A DNA stretch of 64,000 bases from Bacteroidales bacterium (GCA_017454265.1 JAFTDJ010000003.1:37606-101605); one strand, 5' to 3'. Shown: positions 9,000-17,609, counted from the stretch's first letter. Notes: a model not told the origin generated them from the letters alone. Numbers and translations are program-made.

Positions 9000-9041
9000 G
9001 GGGGTGACTAATAAGTGATTATTGGTCGCCCTCATTTTTTT
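9000..9041 (+). terminator. Intrinsic terminator after the fimbrillin/GLUG lipoprotein gene
   Basis: A 15-bp stem (GGGGGTGACTAATAA at 9000-9014 with TTATTGGTCGCCCTC at 9019-9033, G:U pairs included), loop GTGA, then A and seven T. Confidence 0.85.
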
Positions 9042-9074
9042 GTGCGCGGACGCGAGCAGTCGGCAGCCGTATAC

Positions 9075-9162
9075 CTCGCTCAAGGGTGCATCGGCTGGCA
9101 CCCTTGAGCGAGTTTTAGCCACTTTTGTGCTTAAAGGTGCTTCCGCCGGCACCCTTGAGCGA
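9075..9162. repeat. Two tandem palindromic units, 51-bp period
   Basis: Unit 1 is a perfect 15-bp inverted repeat (CTCGCTCAAGGGTGC at 9075-9089, GCACCCTTGAGCGAG at 9098-9112) with an 8-nt loop. Unit 2 (9127-9162) keeps the right arm exactly (14 bp, 9149-9162) and a decayed left arm with an 8-nt loop. The right arms are 51 bp apart. There is no T-run after either, so simple termination is unlikely. It looks like a REP-type or miniature repeat element. Confidence 0.7.
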
Positions 9163-9245
9163 ATTAATAGACCAGATTTGTTCAGAAAGTGTCTATCTCT
9201 GCCAAAGCGAAGATGAGGGACAGCAGCCTGACGGCCCGGAGCCTT

Positions 9246-9310
9246 GGACTATAAACAAAATAGGAGGTTCACATCAGTCTCTCGACTTTTTAGTCCGCCC
9301 TCTTTTTTTT
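9246..9310 (+). terminator. Possible terminator-like structure
   Basis: GGACTA (9246-9251) pairs with TAGTCC (9291-9296), with AAA/TTT just inside, across a long loop. A run of eight T follows at about 9303-9310. It could end an unannotated small transcript from the repeat region. Weak, because the loop is long. Confidence 0.25.
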
Positions 9311-9339
9311 GTTTAATCCGCAGAACTTTGCCATATTTG
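9308..9339 (+). promoter_or_regulatory. Promoter for the ATPase gene
   Basis: TTTG (9308-9311), a 20-bp spacer, and CATATTTG (9332-9339), a one-mismatch -7 box. Predicted start is near 9345, about 20 nt before the ATG at 9364. Confidence 0.5.
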
Positions 9340-9363
9340 CAAAACAAAAATGTTTCGCACACT

Positions 9364-10398
9364 ATGGATGTACCATTCGTTTACAGCAGGCCGGTGAGCG
9401 GCCGTTATTTCGTGGGCCGCAGGGAGGAACGCGCACGGCTTGCCGGGTTTATCCGTGAAGGTGAGAATGTGGTGATGTACGAGCCCCCCAGGGCAGGCAA
9501 GGATTCCCTGATACTCCAGACCCTCCTGGACATGGAAAAGGCAGGGGAGAAGTTCCGCCGCGTGTACGTGCCCCTTCTGGACGTTCGCAGCGTAAAAGAT
9601 GTTTGTGCCAGGCTGTGCCGTGCGCTGGGGGCGGACGAGTCGGTGCAGGACGACCTGAAAGCCGCACTGGAGCTCCCTTACAGCACCGCTATGGAAAGGG
9701 GGGAGCGTCTGGTGGTCTGCCTGGACGAGTTCCAGAACGTAATGCGCACGGAAGACGGAGACCTCGTTCTTCGTACCTTGCTGCAAGTGTTCGAGTCCCG
9801 TACCGCTGAGCAAAAACTCTCTGCCAGTTACATTCTGTACGGCTCGCAGGTGAATGCAATGAAGGCGATCTTCGGCAGACGCAGCATATTCTTCCGGCAG
9901 GTGCAGCACCTGGAGTTAACGCCGATGGAACCGAAAGACCTGGTCGAAAGCGTGGAGCGGGGTTTCTTCTCAAGCGGAAAAGTGATGGACAGGGGGCTGA
10001 TACTCAACGTCTGCGATTATTACCGCAACAACATTTATTATCTCAATCTTCTCATCTCGGTTTGCGACTCCCTTTCCAAAGGATACATTACAGACCAGGT
10101 TGTAAGGGACGCGCAGTCGCAGATCCTTGCAATCCACGAGCCCGCTTTCCGTGCCATTATGTACGATCTCACCACTTTCCAGGTGAGCCTGCTCAGGGCA
10201 ATTGCGGAAGGCTGCACCCGGTTCAGCAGCTCAGACGTGATACGGCGCTACGGACTCAACTCGTCCGCCAACGTGAACCGCCTCAAGGACGCCTTGTGCA
10301 AGAAGGAGATAATCACTTTCGACGAAAGCGACTGTCCGGTGGTCCTGGACCCGCTTTTTGAGCGCTGGATTGCAAAATATTATTTTGTAATTCAATAA
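9364..10398 (+). CDS. AAA-type ATPase (ATPase_2/archaeal ATPase family)
   Basis: 344 residues. An N-terminal FVGRREERARL segment is typical of this STAND/ATPase_2 group. The P-loop is EPPRAGKDSL (about 40-49), with Asp where Ser/Thr usually follows the Lys, and Walker B is LVVCLDEFQ (116-124). The sensor segment SYILYGSQ follows, then a C-terminal winged-helix-like part (SSSDVIRRYGLNSSANVNRL). I set the start at 9364 rather than the longer open frame from 9244. The sequence before 9364 is promoter-like, and family homology begins at FVYSRPVSGRYFVGR. Proteins of this family are mostly uncharacterised. The gene stands alone, with no toxin, nuclease or transposase neighbour that would suggest a defence role. 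Confidence 0.8.
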   Translation: MDVPFVYSRPVSGRYFVGRREERARLAGFIREGENVVMYEPPRAGKDSLILQTLLDMEKAGEKFRRVYVPLLDVRSVKDVCARLCRALGADESVQDDLKAALELPYSTAMERGERLVVCLDEFQNVMRTEDGDLVLRTLLQVFESRTAEQKLSASYILYGSQVNAMKAIFGRRSIFFRQVQHLELTPMEPKDLVESVERGFFSSGKVMDRGLILNVCDYYRNNIYYLNLLISVCDSLSKGYITDQVVRDAQSQILAIHEPAFRAIMYDLTTFQVSLLRAIAEGCTRFSSSDVIRRYGLNSSANVNRLKDALCKKEIITFDESDCPVVLDPLFERWIAKYYFVIQ

Positions 10399-10413
10399 TA
10401 ATTATTATCTTTG
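10383..10413 (+). promoter_or_regulatory. Promoter for rplU-rpmA
   Basis: TTTTG at 10383-10387, an 18-bp spacer, TATCTTTG at 10406-10413. It overlaps the last codons of the ATPase gene. Predicted start is near 10419. Confidence 0.65.
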
Positions 10414-10498
10414 CGGTCCATTTTATGACCGGTGAGCCCGCCAAGAGCTGTAAATACCATACAGACGCTCACGGCCCAAACATTTAAAATTTTGTTTG
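10414..10498 (+). promoter_or_regulatory. Candidate structured leader of the L21 operon
   Basis: The roughly 80-nt leader can fold with GTGAGC (10432-10437) pairing to GCTCAC (10467-10472), enclosing a CTGT/ACAG hairpin (10448-10451 with 10461-10464). Ribosomal protein operons often carry such autoregulatory leaders. Whether this matches a known class was not tested. Confidence 0.3.
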
Positions 10499-10810
10499 AT
10501 GTACGCAATCGTAGACATTGCAGGCCAGCAGTTTAAAGTAGAAGCTGGCAATGAAATCTTTGTGCAGAGGCTTGCCGATGCCAAGGGTGCTGATGTTGAG
10601 TTCGGCAAAGTGCTGCTCGTCGCAGACGGCAAGGCAGTCAAGGTCGGTACTCCGTATGTTGAGGGAGCCGTAGTCAAGGCTACCGTACTCGATGATGATG
10701 TGAAGGCAGACAAGGTTCTGGTTTTCAAGAAGATCCGCCGCAAGGGCTTCCAGAAGCTCAACGGACATCGTCAGAAACTCACCAAGATCAAGATTAACGA
10801 AATCGCTTAA
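10499..10810 (+). CDS. rplU: 50S ribosomal protein bL21
   Basis: A 103-residue protein starting [20 protein letters not shown], with the conserved [15 protein letters not shown] strand and a basic C-terminus ([21 protein letters not shown]). It binds 23S rRNA in the large subunit. The ATG at 10499 gives the normal family length; a TTG one codon earlier is open but unlikely. The next gene, rpmA, starts 5 nt after the stop, which is the common rplU-rpmA pair. Confidence 0.97.
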   Translation: MYAIVDIAGQQFKVEAGNEIFVQRLADAKGADVEFGKVLLVADGKAVKVGTPYVEGAVVKATVLDDDVKADKVLVFKKIRRKGFQKLNGHRQKLTKIKINEIA

Positions 10811-10815
10811 GAATT

Positions 10816-11076
10816 ATGGCACACAAGAAAGGTCAATCCAGTTCAAAGAACGGTCGTGAGAGTCAAAGCAAACGCTTGGGCCTCAAGAAATTCGGTGGCG
10901 AGGTCGTAAAGGCCGGCAACATTATCGTCCGCCAGAGGGGCACTGTACACAACCCTTCCACCAACGTGGGAATGGGCAAGGATCATACCCTTTATGCACT
11001 TATCGACGGCACAGTGAAGTTCCAGCGCAAGCGCAACGACAAATCCTACGTGTCCGTGGTTCCTTTTGAGAACTGA
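10816..11076 (+). CDS. rpmA: 50S ribosomal protein bL27
   Basis: 86 residues. The N-terminus [20 protein letters not shown] begins directly with the mature AHKKG tail that reaches the peptidyl transferase centre, so no Firmicutes-type cleaved leader is present. [20 protein letters not shown] is the family core. It is cotranscribed with rplU, and the operon is closed by the terminator at 11105-11144. Confidence 0.97.
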   Translation: MAHKKGQSSSKNGRESQSKRLGLKKFGGEVVKAGNIIVRQRGTVHNPSTNVGMGKDHTLYALIDGTVKFQRKRNDKSYVSVVPFEN

Positions 11077-11104
11077 TCTCGAAAGTAGTTAAGCTATGCA
11101 GAAT

Positions 11105-11144
11105 AATGACTTGCACTTCGGGATCGCGGTGCGGGTCATTTTTT
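11105..11144 (+). terminator. Terminator of rplU-rpmA
   Basis: A 12-bp stem (AATGACTTGCAC at 11105-11116 with GTGCGGGTCATT at 11129-11140, two G:U pairs) running into six T. It lies 14 bp before serS. Confidence 0.8.
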
Positions 11145-11158
11145 AATTTACACCAGTT

Positions 11159-12430
11159 ATGCTCACACTCAAAATGCTTCGCGACGACCCTCAGGCCGTT
11201 GTCGAAAAACTGAAAATCAAGAATTTCGACGCAAAGCCGATTGTAGACAAGGTACTCGAACTGGACAAGATCCGCCGCAACCTCCAGACAGAAAGCGACG
11301 CTCTCCTGGCCCAGCAGAAGCAGAAAGCTGCAGAAATCGGAGCCCTGATGAAGCAGGGCTTGCGCGATGATGCCGAGAAGGCAAAAGCCGCCGTGGCCGA
11401 GCTGAAGGCCCGCTCGAGCGAGCTGCTCGCCAAGATGGATGAGGCTGCCGAGGAAATGGAAAAGCGCCTCGTGACCATGCCTAACATTCCTTGCTCCCTG
11501 GTCAAACCGGGGGCGGGAGCGGAGGACAACGAGGTCGTGAAAATGGGCGGCCCCGAGGTCAAACTGCCCGAGGGCGCCATGCCTCACTGGGAACTCGCCA
11601 AGAAGTACGATATCATCGATTTTGACCTCGGCGTCAAAATCACCGGAGCCGGATTCCCCGTGTACAAGGGAAAAGGGGCCAAGCTCCAGAGGGCCCTTAT
11701 CAACTTCTTCCTGGACTGCAATACAGCAGCCGGGTACAAGGAGGTGGAACCGCCGGTCATGGTGAACCGCGATTCCGGATACGGCACCGGCCAGCTTCCC
11801 GACAAGGAAGGCCAGATGTACCACGCAGAAGTTGACGATTTCTATATGGTTCCCACGGCCGAGGTGCCCGTGACCAATATTTTCCGGGATGTAATCCTCT
11901 CCCAGGACCAGATACCGCAGCGTCTCACCGCCTATACCCCTTGTTTCCGCAGGGAGGCCGGCAGTTACGGCAAGGACGTTCGCGGTCTGAACCGCCTGCA
12001 TCAGTTCGACAAAGTGGAAATCGTGAGGGTGGAGAAGCCGGAGGACAGTTACGCCGCGCTAGACGAGATGGTGGCACACGTCGAGGGCATAGTGAACAAA
12101 CTCGGCCTGAAGTACAGGATACTGCGCCTTTGCGGCGGAGATATGTCCTTTACTTCCGCTATCACCTACGATTTTGAGCTTTGGAGCGCCGCGCAGGGTC
12201 GCTGGCTCGAGATCAGCAGCGTGAGTAATTTCGAAACCTTCCAGAGCAACCGCCTGCATCTGCGCTATCGCGACGAGGAGGGCAAGACGCAGCTCGCCCA
12301 TACCCTGAACGGCAGTTCCCTCGCCCTTCCGCGCGTTGTTGCGGCTCTTCTGGAGGACAACCAGACTCCGGACGGCATCATTATCCCCGAGATACTGAGG
12401 CCGTACACAGGCTTCGACAAGATTGACTAA
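11159..12430 (+). CDS. serS: Seryl-tRNA synthetase
   Basis: 423 residues, the normal length for this class II enzyme that charges tRNA-Ser. It has an N-terminal antiparallel coiled-coil arm (about 30-100, rich in Lys/Glu/Ala), motif 2 around TPCFRREAGSYGKDVRGLNR, and motif 3 at NGSSLALPRVVAALLEDNQ. It begins MLTLKMLRDDPQAVVEKL, as in the family. The stop overlaps the TTG start of ruvC by 8 nt, so ruvC translation is probably coupled to serS. Confidence 0.97.
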   Translation: MLTLKMLRDDPQAVVEKLKIKNFDAKPIVDKVLELDKIRRNLQTESDALLAQQKQKAAEIGALMKQGLRDDAEKAKAAVAELKARSSELLAKMDEAAEEMEKRLVTMPNIPCSLVKPGAGAEDNEVVKMGGPEVKLPEGAMPHWELAKKYDIIDFDLGVKITGAGFPVYKGKGAKLQRALINFFLDCNTAAGYKEVEPPVMVNRDSGYGTGQLPDKEGQMYHAEVDDFYMVPTAEVPVTNIFRDVILSQDQIPQRLTAYTPCFRREAGSYGKDVRGLNRLHQFDKVEIVRVEKPEDSYAALDEMVAHVEGIVNKLGLKYRILRLCGGDMSFTSAITYDFELWSAAQGRWLEISSVSNFETFQSNRLHLRYRDEEGKTQLAHTLNGSSLALPRVVAALLEDNQTPDGIIIPEILRPYTGFDKID

Positions 12431-12980
12431 GGCGCGAACCATACTTGGTATAGATCCCGGAACCAACCTGCTTGGTTTCGGGATTGTGCGTGTGGACGAC
12501 GCCGGTAAGCCCCATTTTGTGGATATGGGGGTGCTGGACTTGCGCAAGGTGGACGACATTTATGAGAAGCTGCGCATCATCTTCGACAAGGTATGTGCGC
12601 TCTGCGACCTGCATCATCCCGACGACCTTGCCATCGAGTCTCCGTTTTACGGCCGCAACGCCCAGGTGATTTTCAAGCTTGGACGGGCCCAGGGCGCTGC
12701 TATGACTGCCGCCCTCACGCGTGACGCCAAGGTGTATGAGTATGCGCCCCGTCGGGCCAAGCAGGCTGTCTGCGGCAACGGGGCGGCTTCCAAGGAGCAG
12801 GTGGCGCTGATGGTGGAAAAGACGCTCGGCATAGACATTGACGCCAAGTACCTGGACGCTACGGACGCGCTGGCTATTGCAATGTGTCATTATTTCGAGA
12901 TGAACAGCCCGCTGGCAGGGAAGGCTTCCGGCGGCTCATGGGAAAAGTTTATCGCCGCCAATCCGGACCGTATCAAGTAA
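12423..12980 (+). CDS. ruvC: Holliday junction resolvase RuvC
   Basis: 185 residues. RuvC cuts Holliday junctions with RuvAB during recombinational repair. The four acidic catalytic positions are present: Asp in LGIDPG near the start, Glu in LAIESPFYGRN, and two Asp in DATDALAIAMCH. The only start that keeps the first catalytic motif is TTG at 12423; no ATG or GTG lies before it in frame without losing the motif. It overlaps the 3' end of serS, which suits a weak TTG start helped by translational coupling. Confidence 0.94.
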   Translation: MTKARTILGIDPGTNLLGFGIVRVDDAGKPHFVDMGVLDLRKVDDIYEKLRIIFDKVCALCDLHHPDDLAIESPFYGRNAQVIFKLGRAQGAAMTAALTRDAKVYEYAPRRAKQAVCGNGAASKEQVALMVEKTLGIDIDAKYLDATDALAIAMCHYFEMNSPLAGKASGGSWEKFIAANPDRIK

Positions 12981-13039
12981 TGCCGTTTTTTCTCCGGCGA
13001 TGTTAAACCAATACGGTCTTTATACGTCTAATAAGAGTT

Positions 13040-15964
13040 ATGAAACGTTCCAGAATAGTTTGTTTGATTGCAGCGTTGCTGGTGAGTGCCGCTGCGTTTG
13101 CCCAGAACCGCATCACGGCGGTGCTGATAGACGAGTCCAACGGGGATCCGGTGGGCTTCGCTACCGTATCCCTGACCAGGGACGGTGCTCAGAAGCCGGC
13201 CAAATACGTACTCAGCGACGCGGAAGGTAAAGTGGAAATCACCGGCGTTCGTGCCGGCAATTATACTTTCAAGGCGGAGCTGCTGGGCTATGTGGCCTTC
13301 GAGAAGGCTATCAAGGTGCCCGACGTGAAGGACCTCGGGGAGATAGGCATGAAGCAGGACCGCGAGCAGCTTGACGCGGCATCCGTTTCTGCGGTGGGCA
13401 ACCCCATCATTATCAAGAAAGACACTATCGAGTACAACGCCAGCTCCTTCAAGACCACCGATAACGATGTACTTGAAGACCTGCTCAAGAAGCTTCCTGG
13501 AGTGGAGGTTGGCGAAGACGGTGCGATTACGGTTAACGGGCAGACTATCAGTAAGATAACTATAGACGGAAAGACTTTCTTCCTGGACGACCCGCAGCTG
13601 GCCTCCAAGAACATTCCTGCAAAGATCGTCAATAAACTCAAGGTGATCCAGAAAAAGTCGGAACAGGCGGAATTCACCGGCATAGACGACGGGGAAGAGG
13701 AGCAGGTGATAGACCTGAGCATCAAGCCCGGCATGATGAAGGGCGCCTTCGGCAACGTGATGGCAGGAGGTGGCCACGATGTGCCTTCTACCGATGTGCA
13801 AGGCGACTGGCGCTATCAGGGAGCCGCTTTCGTAGGTAAGTTCACAGACAAGACCCAGCTCTCTTTCATAGCCAACGGCAACAACACCAACAACCGCGGA
13901 TTCAACGACCTCGCAGGCTCCATGATGGGCGGAATGCGCGGCGGAGGCGGCGGATTTGGCAGCGGCCGCGGCGGCAATACGTCCGACAACGGCATCACCA
14001 CTTCCTGGATGGCCGGTGCAAACGGCGCCTGGACCCTCTTCGACAACAAGATGGACCTCGGCGGCAACTATCTCTACAACAACACCCACAGGCTGGTTGA
14101 GGAGGAAAGCGCCAAAACCACATATCTGGAAGACCACAATATGCTCTCTGAGTCGGAGGGCACCAACGACACCCGCACCTGGGGCCACAGGGTGGGTATC
14201 CGGCTTGAGCACAAGTTCTCCGAGAATACTTCCATACTCTTCGAACCCCAGCTGAACTTCGGCGGCGGCAATTACAACCAGGTGAGCTCGTCTCTTACCG
14301 ATTATGATTATCTGGACGGCGGGGCACCTGTGAAAATCAACCAGAGCACGTCCTCCAATGTGGGCGAGAACCGCAACCTCAGTACCAGCGGTTTCTTCCT
14401 TCTGCGCCAGAGACTTGGCATTCCCGGACGCACGCTTACGGCCATGGCCCGCTACAGCTATTCCAACAACAGCCTCGACAGCAGGAACGGCTCCACTGTG
14501 CAGTCCGGCGGGTACTCCGACGGCAAGTGGGGGGACACCCAGGTGATGGACCAGCGCATAGACCAGAACAACAACAGCGCCAGCGTGTTCGGACGCGTCA
14601 CCTACACCGAACCCCTCGGCAATCATTTCTACGTAGAAGCCAATTATGCATATAACTGGTCCAGGTCTTCTTCTGTGAAGGATACTTACGATATGCTGAA
14701 TGGCGGTGCGAAGGATGATTATTACTCCAGCCGCGTGATAAACGAAAACAACAGCCAGAACATAGGCGCCAACGCACTTTACCAGACAGACAAGATGCGT
14801 TTCCAGCTCGGTTTCTCGGCAAGACCCACCAAAACCCACAACGAGACTACGCGCGCGGGCAAGGCGCTTGATCCGTACGATGATTTCCGCTGGCGCTTCT
14901 CTCCCCAGGGAATGTTGTGGTGGGAGATGAACGACAATGCAAATATGCGGTGGTTCTATCGCGGCTCTTCCGAGCAGCCGAGCGTTTCCAAGCTCATTCC
15001 GGTTCCCGACAATACGGACCCTCTGAACATCAGCTTCGGTAATCCTTATCTGGCCCCGTACTTCAGCCACAGCCTGAGGGGAGAATACCGTTACTCGAAC
15101 CGCAGGCACTTCTCTTCCGTGAACGTTCGCTTCGACGGTTCCTACGTGCAGGATCCCATAGTCAATGCCATCTGGTATGGCCCCAACGGCGCCCAGTACT
15201 CCATGCCGTTCAACGGTCCCGATTCCTTCAACGCAAGCGTCAATATGTTTGCCAACCTGCCCATAGGCAAGTCAAACTTCTCGCTTTCCAATATGACTCG
15301 CGTTAGTTACAGCAAGTCTTCGTCTTACGTGGGCGGCGACGACGTATCGTCCAAGATAGACAACTATTACAATGCTGCAACCGGCGATATGGATTACGAC
15401 GCTTTCCTCAAGTCGTACAATCTCGGTGAATTCAAGTTTACGGACAATACCACCCGGACCCTCAGTGCAACGGAGCGCCTGCGCGTGACTTACCGTTCCG
15501 ACGCACTGGAACTTACCCTGAGCGGGCGTACCCGTGCCAACAAGAGCTGGTACACCATTGCCAAGACCAGCGACAATACACTCACCTTCAATAACCAGGT
15601 GCGGGCCACCGCAAACTGGACCTGGGAGCTTACTGGGCTCACTTTCAAGGGAGAATACAACTTTAACTGGTACAACGGTTATGCGAGTTCCCTCAATTAT
15701 ACCCCCGAGCATATCCTGAACGCGGAAATCCAGAAGCTGCTCTTCAAAAACAAAGTAACGCTGGCCCTCAAGGGCTACGACATCCTGGGCCAGGCAAAGA
15801 ACCTTAGCGTATCCGACAATTCCAACTACCACAGCGAGGTGGTGAACAACACCCTCGGGCGCTACGTAATTCTTTCGCTTACCTGGCGTTTCGGTACTTT
15901 CGACCGGGACAAGATGCGGCCCCGCGGAATGGGCGGCCCCGGCGGTCCCGGCGGAAGGCGATAG
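13040..15964 (+). CDS. Outer-membrane beta-barrel receptor-like protein (carboxypeptidase-regulatory domain, TonB-receptor fold)
   Basis: 974 residues. A signal peptide (MKRSRIVCLIAALLVSAAAF) leads to a carboxypeptidase regulatory-like beta domain (about 24-110). A plug-like region (about 130-240; DVLEDLLKKLPGVEV, then ITVNGQTISKITIDGK) is followed by a long barrel rich in Asn, Tyr and Ser. The order matches the Bacteroidetes OMP_b-brl_3 group of TonB-receptor-like proteins without a SusD partner. The C-terminus is an unusual Gly/Pro/Arg tail (RPRGMGGPGGPGGRR). The gene is flanked by ruvC and a strong terminator, so it is probably monocistronic. The substrate is unknown. Confidence 0.85.
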   Translation: MKRSRIVCLIAALLVSAAAFAQNRITAVLIDESNGDPVGFATVSLTRDGAQKPAKYVLSDAEGKVEITGVRAGNYTFKAELLGYVAFEKAIKVPDVKDLGEIGMKQDREQLDAASVSAVGNPIIIKKDTIEYNASSFKTTDNDVLEDLLKKLPGVEVGEDGAITVNGQTISKITIDGKTFFLDDPQLASKNIPAKIVNKLKVIQKKSEQAEFTGIDDGEEEQVIDLSIKPGMMKGAFGNVMAGGGHDVPSTDVQGDWRYQGAAFVGKFTDKTQLSFIANGNNTNNRGFNDLAGSMMGGMRGGGGGFGSGRGGNTSDNGITTSWMAGANGAWTLFDNKMDLGGNYLYNNTHRLVEEESAKTTYLEDHNMLSESEGTNDTRTWGHRVGIRLEHKFSENTSILFEPQLNFGGGNYNQVSSSLTDYDYLDGGAPVKINQSTSSNVGENRNLSTSGFFLLRQRLGIPGRTLTAMARYSYSNNSLDSRNGSTVQSGGYSDGKWGDTQVMDQRIDQNNNSASVFGRVTYTEPLGNHFYVEANYAYNWSRSSSVKDTYDMLNGGAKDDYYSSRVINENNSQNIGANALYQTDKMRFQLGFSARPTKTHNETTRAGKALDPYDDFRWRFSPQGMLWWEMNDNANMRWFYRGSSEQPSVSKLIPVPDNTDPLNISFGNPYLAPYFSHSLRGEYRYSNRRHFSSVNVRFDGSYVQDPIVNAIWYGPNGAQYSMPFNGPDSFNASVNMFANLPIGKSNFSLSNMTRVSYSKSSSYVGGDDVSSKIDNYYNAATGDMDYDAFLKSYNLGEFKFTDNTTRTLSATERLRVTYRSDALELTLSGRTRANKSWYTIAKTSDNTLTFNNQVRATANWTWELTGLTFKGEYNFNWYNGYASSLNYTPEHILNAEIQKLLFKNKVTLALKGYDILGQAKNLSVSDNSNYHSEVVNNTLGRYVILSLTWRFGTFDRDKMRPRGMGGPGGPGGRR

Positions 15965-15970
15965 ATAAAA

Positions 15971-15998
15971 AAGGCGTGATGAGAATCACGTTTTTTTT
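15971..15998 (+). terminator. Intrinsic terminator after the beta-barrel gene
   Basis: A perfect 6-bp stem CGTGAT/ATCACG (15975-15980, 15985-15990) with a GAGA tetraloop, followed by eight T. An A-rich stretch upstream could extend the stem. Confidence 0.85.
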
Positions 15999-15999
15999 A

Positions 16000-16007
16000 T
16001 ATATTTG
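16000..16007 (+). promoter_or_regulatory. -7 box for the ECF sigma gene
   Basis: TATATTTG, an exact TAnnTTTG match, 18 bp before the ATG at 16026. No clear -33 element; the expected position falls in the preceding terminator. The box lies across the longer TTG start at 16005, arguing against it. Confidence 0.5.
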
Positions 16008-16025
16008 CATCCAGCAAGCAGAACA

Positions 16026-16589
16026 ATGCAACAGAGCCTGATTTCACGACTGAAAAGCGGTGATCGCGAAGTTTTCAATGAGCTTTGCCGTTCGCGTTAT
16101 GTGTCATTGCTTGCCTACGCACGTATTTTCCTTGCGGGTGCCGGTCGTGGATGGGCAGAAGATATAGTACAGGATGTTCTCTTCGGACTCTGGCAGAACC
16201 GCAGGACCCTCAGGGACGATGAAGGCGAACTGCAGGCCTATCTTCTTCGTGGCGTTTACAACCGTTGCATGAATTACGTCAACAGAGCCCGCAGGGCAAA
16301 ACAGTATGGCGATTATTACGAGGCCAGAATTGTGTCAATGATGGCAGACTGCTGGTCTCCGGACAGCAATCCAGTAATCCGCAGCGTATTCGATACCGAC
16401 CTGCGGGACATTATTTCAGAAGCTCTCGGGAAACTGTCTCCGCGCTGCCGCGAGGTGTTTACCCTGAGCTATATAGACAACCTGAGCAACCGGGAGATAA
16501 GCGAGCGCCTCGGTATTTCGCTCAGCACGGTGGAGAATCATATGTATCTGGCTCTCAGGCAGTTGCGAAACCAGCTTGCGGGGGTGTAA
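16026..16589 (+). CDS. ECF-family RNA polymerase sigma factor
   Basis: 187 residues. The region 2 helix AEDIVQDVLFGLWQNRRTL and the region 4 helix-turn-helix LSNREISERLGISLSTVENH fit the Bacteroidetes sigma-70 family 1 group paired with FecR anti-sigma factors. I place the start at ATG 16026 because the -7 box overlaps an upstream TTG. It is followed by a FecR gene and a SusC with an STN domain. This is the standard trans-envelope signalling trio: ligand at SusC, FecR in the inner membrane, release of the sigma factor. It most likely activates the downstream susC operon; a shared ECF promoter sequence was not identified. Confidence 0.93.
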   Translation: MQQSLISRLKSGDREVFNELCRSRYVSLLAYARIFLAGAGRGWAEDIVQDVLFGLWQNRRTLRDDEGELQAYLLRGVYNRCMNYVNRARRAKQYGDYYEARIVSMMADCWSPDSNPVIRSVFDTDLRDIISEALGKLSPRCREVFTLSYIDNLSNREISERLGISLSTVENHMYLALRQLRNQLAGV

Positions 16590-16643
16590 TTTTTTTCTTT
16601 TTTCCATTGGGTGTTTTCTGTATGTTGTTTGTATAATTAATGT

Positions 16644-17609
16644 ATGCAAGACAACATAGTTAAGTTGATTACCAATCATCTCAATAATTCCGGCACCGTC
16701 GCCGAGAAAGAAGAATTGCTTTCCTGGCTGGAAGAGTCGGAGGAGAACAAGCGTTTCTATTCTTTGTTCGTGGCCAATTATTCGCTGCACGAAACGGTTA
16801 CTTCAGAGAACCTTAACGAAGATATCGATTGCATGCTCGGACGTCTTGGGGCGAGGATTGATGCCCATGAGGCCGGGCGGCGCAAAATGCCTGGCAATTG
16901 GTTTTTTGCGGCAGTAGCCGTTTGTGCGGCTGCCCTTGCCCTGTTTCTGTTCCTGCCTCAAAAGACTGAGCATGCCGGGGCTCCGCAACCGGTCATGGCG
17001 GTTGCAGGCAATGTCACCGGCGAGACGGTGCATGTGAAGCTCGAGGATGGCACGCAAGTTTATTTGCGCCCGGGAGCCAGAATCAGTTATAATGTTGCAG
17101 GGATACCCGACAAGCGTTTGGTAAACCTTGAGGGAGACGCTTATTTTGATGTCGCCCGGGATGAACAGCGGCCTTTTCTGGTGAATACCCAAAATATAGG
17201 CGTGAGAGTTCTCGGTACCTCATTCTCCGTTTCGTCTTCTCCGGAGGTGTCCCAGGTCGTGCTGGAGAGGGGCTCCGTGCGGCTGCTCTCTCCGGAAGGC
17301 GCCTCCATGGTTACGCTGTCACCCAACCAGAAGGCTACATATATCGGTGTAACCGGAGATGTGAGAGTGGAGTCCATATATGCCACTGCTTTCGTCACCG
17401 ACAAATACAGCCTTGTGGCAATGTCTGACGCTACTCTGGACGAGATTGTTTCATCTCTGTCCGATATGTTCAAGGTCAAGATAAAATTCTCATCGGGCGA
17501 TACGAAAAAGCGCTACAACCTTGCCTTCATGAAATCCGACTCTATTGAGGACGTATTGGCAATAGTGCAATATATGTCAGGAGCAGAATGTACAATTCAA
17601 CACAAATAA
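16644..17609 (+). CDS. FecR-family anti-sigma factor
   Basis: 321 residues. A cytoplasmic N-terminal part (about 1-84) would bind the ECF sigma factor. One membrane helix follows (about 85-104), then a periplasmic FecR domain with VKLEDGTQVYLRPGARISY, LEGDAYFDVARDE and VRVLGTSFSV. The C-terminal part (about 250-320) is of the type that receives the signal from the STN domain of the partner receptor. The gene sits between the sigma factor gene (54-nt gap) and susC (18-nt gap), consistent with one transcription unit. Confidence 0.93.
   Translation: MQDNIVKLITNHLNNSGTVAEKEELLSWLEESEENKRFYSLFVANYSLHETVTSENLNEDIDCMLGRLGARIDAHEAGRRKMPGNWFFAAVAVCAAALALFLFLPQKTEHAGAPQPVMAVAGNVTGETVHVKLEDGTQVYLRPGARISYNVAGIPDKRLVNLEGDAYFDVARDEQRPFLVNTQNIGVRVLGTSFSVSSSPEVSQVVLERGSVRLLSPEGASMVTLSPNQKATYIGVTGDVRVESIYATAFVTDKYSLVAMSDATLDEIVSSLSDMFKVKIKFSSGDTKKRYNLAFMKSDSIEDVLAIVQYMSGAECTIQHK

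Larger units (their letters stand above)
9042..9363. other. Gene-free stretch with structured repeats
   Basis: Together with the preceding terminator this is the only gap over 300 bp. It contains two tandem palindromes (9075-9162), a long-range hairpin with a T-run (9246-9310) and the promoter of the next gene. A 64-codon frame covers the palindromes (9022-9216), but its peptide merely repeats SLKGASAGTLER twice through the palindrome and has no ribosome site, so I do not call it a gene. Confidence 0.6.

Noticed and set aside
9022-9216. A 64-codon frame over the tandem palindromes
   Set aside because: The peptide only repeats the palindrome (SLKGASAGTLER twice), the start overlaps the terminator, and there is no promoter or ribosome site.
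9170-9310. A known small RNA (6S, SRP or tmRNA) in the gap before the ATPase gene
   Set aside because: None of the conserved cores of these RNAs is visible; only a weak long-range hairpin with a T-run is present.
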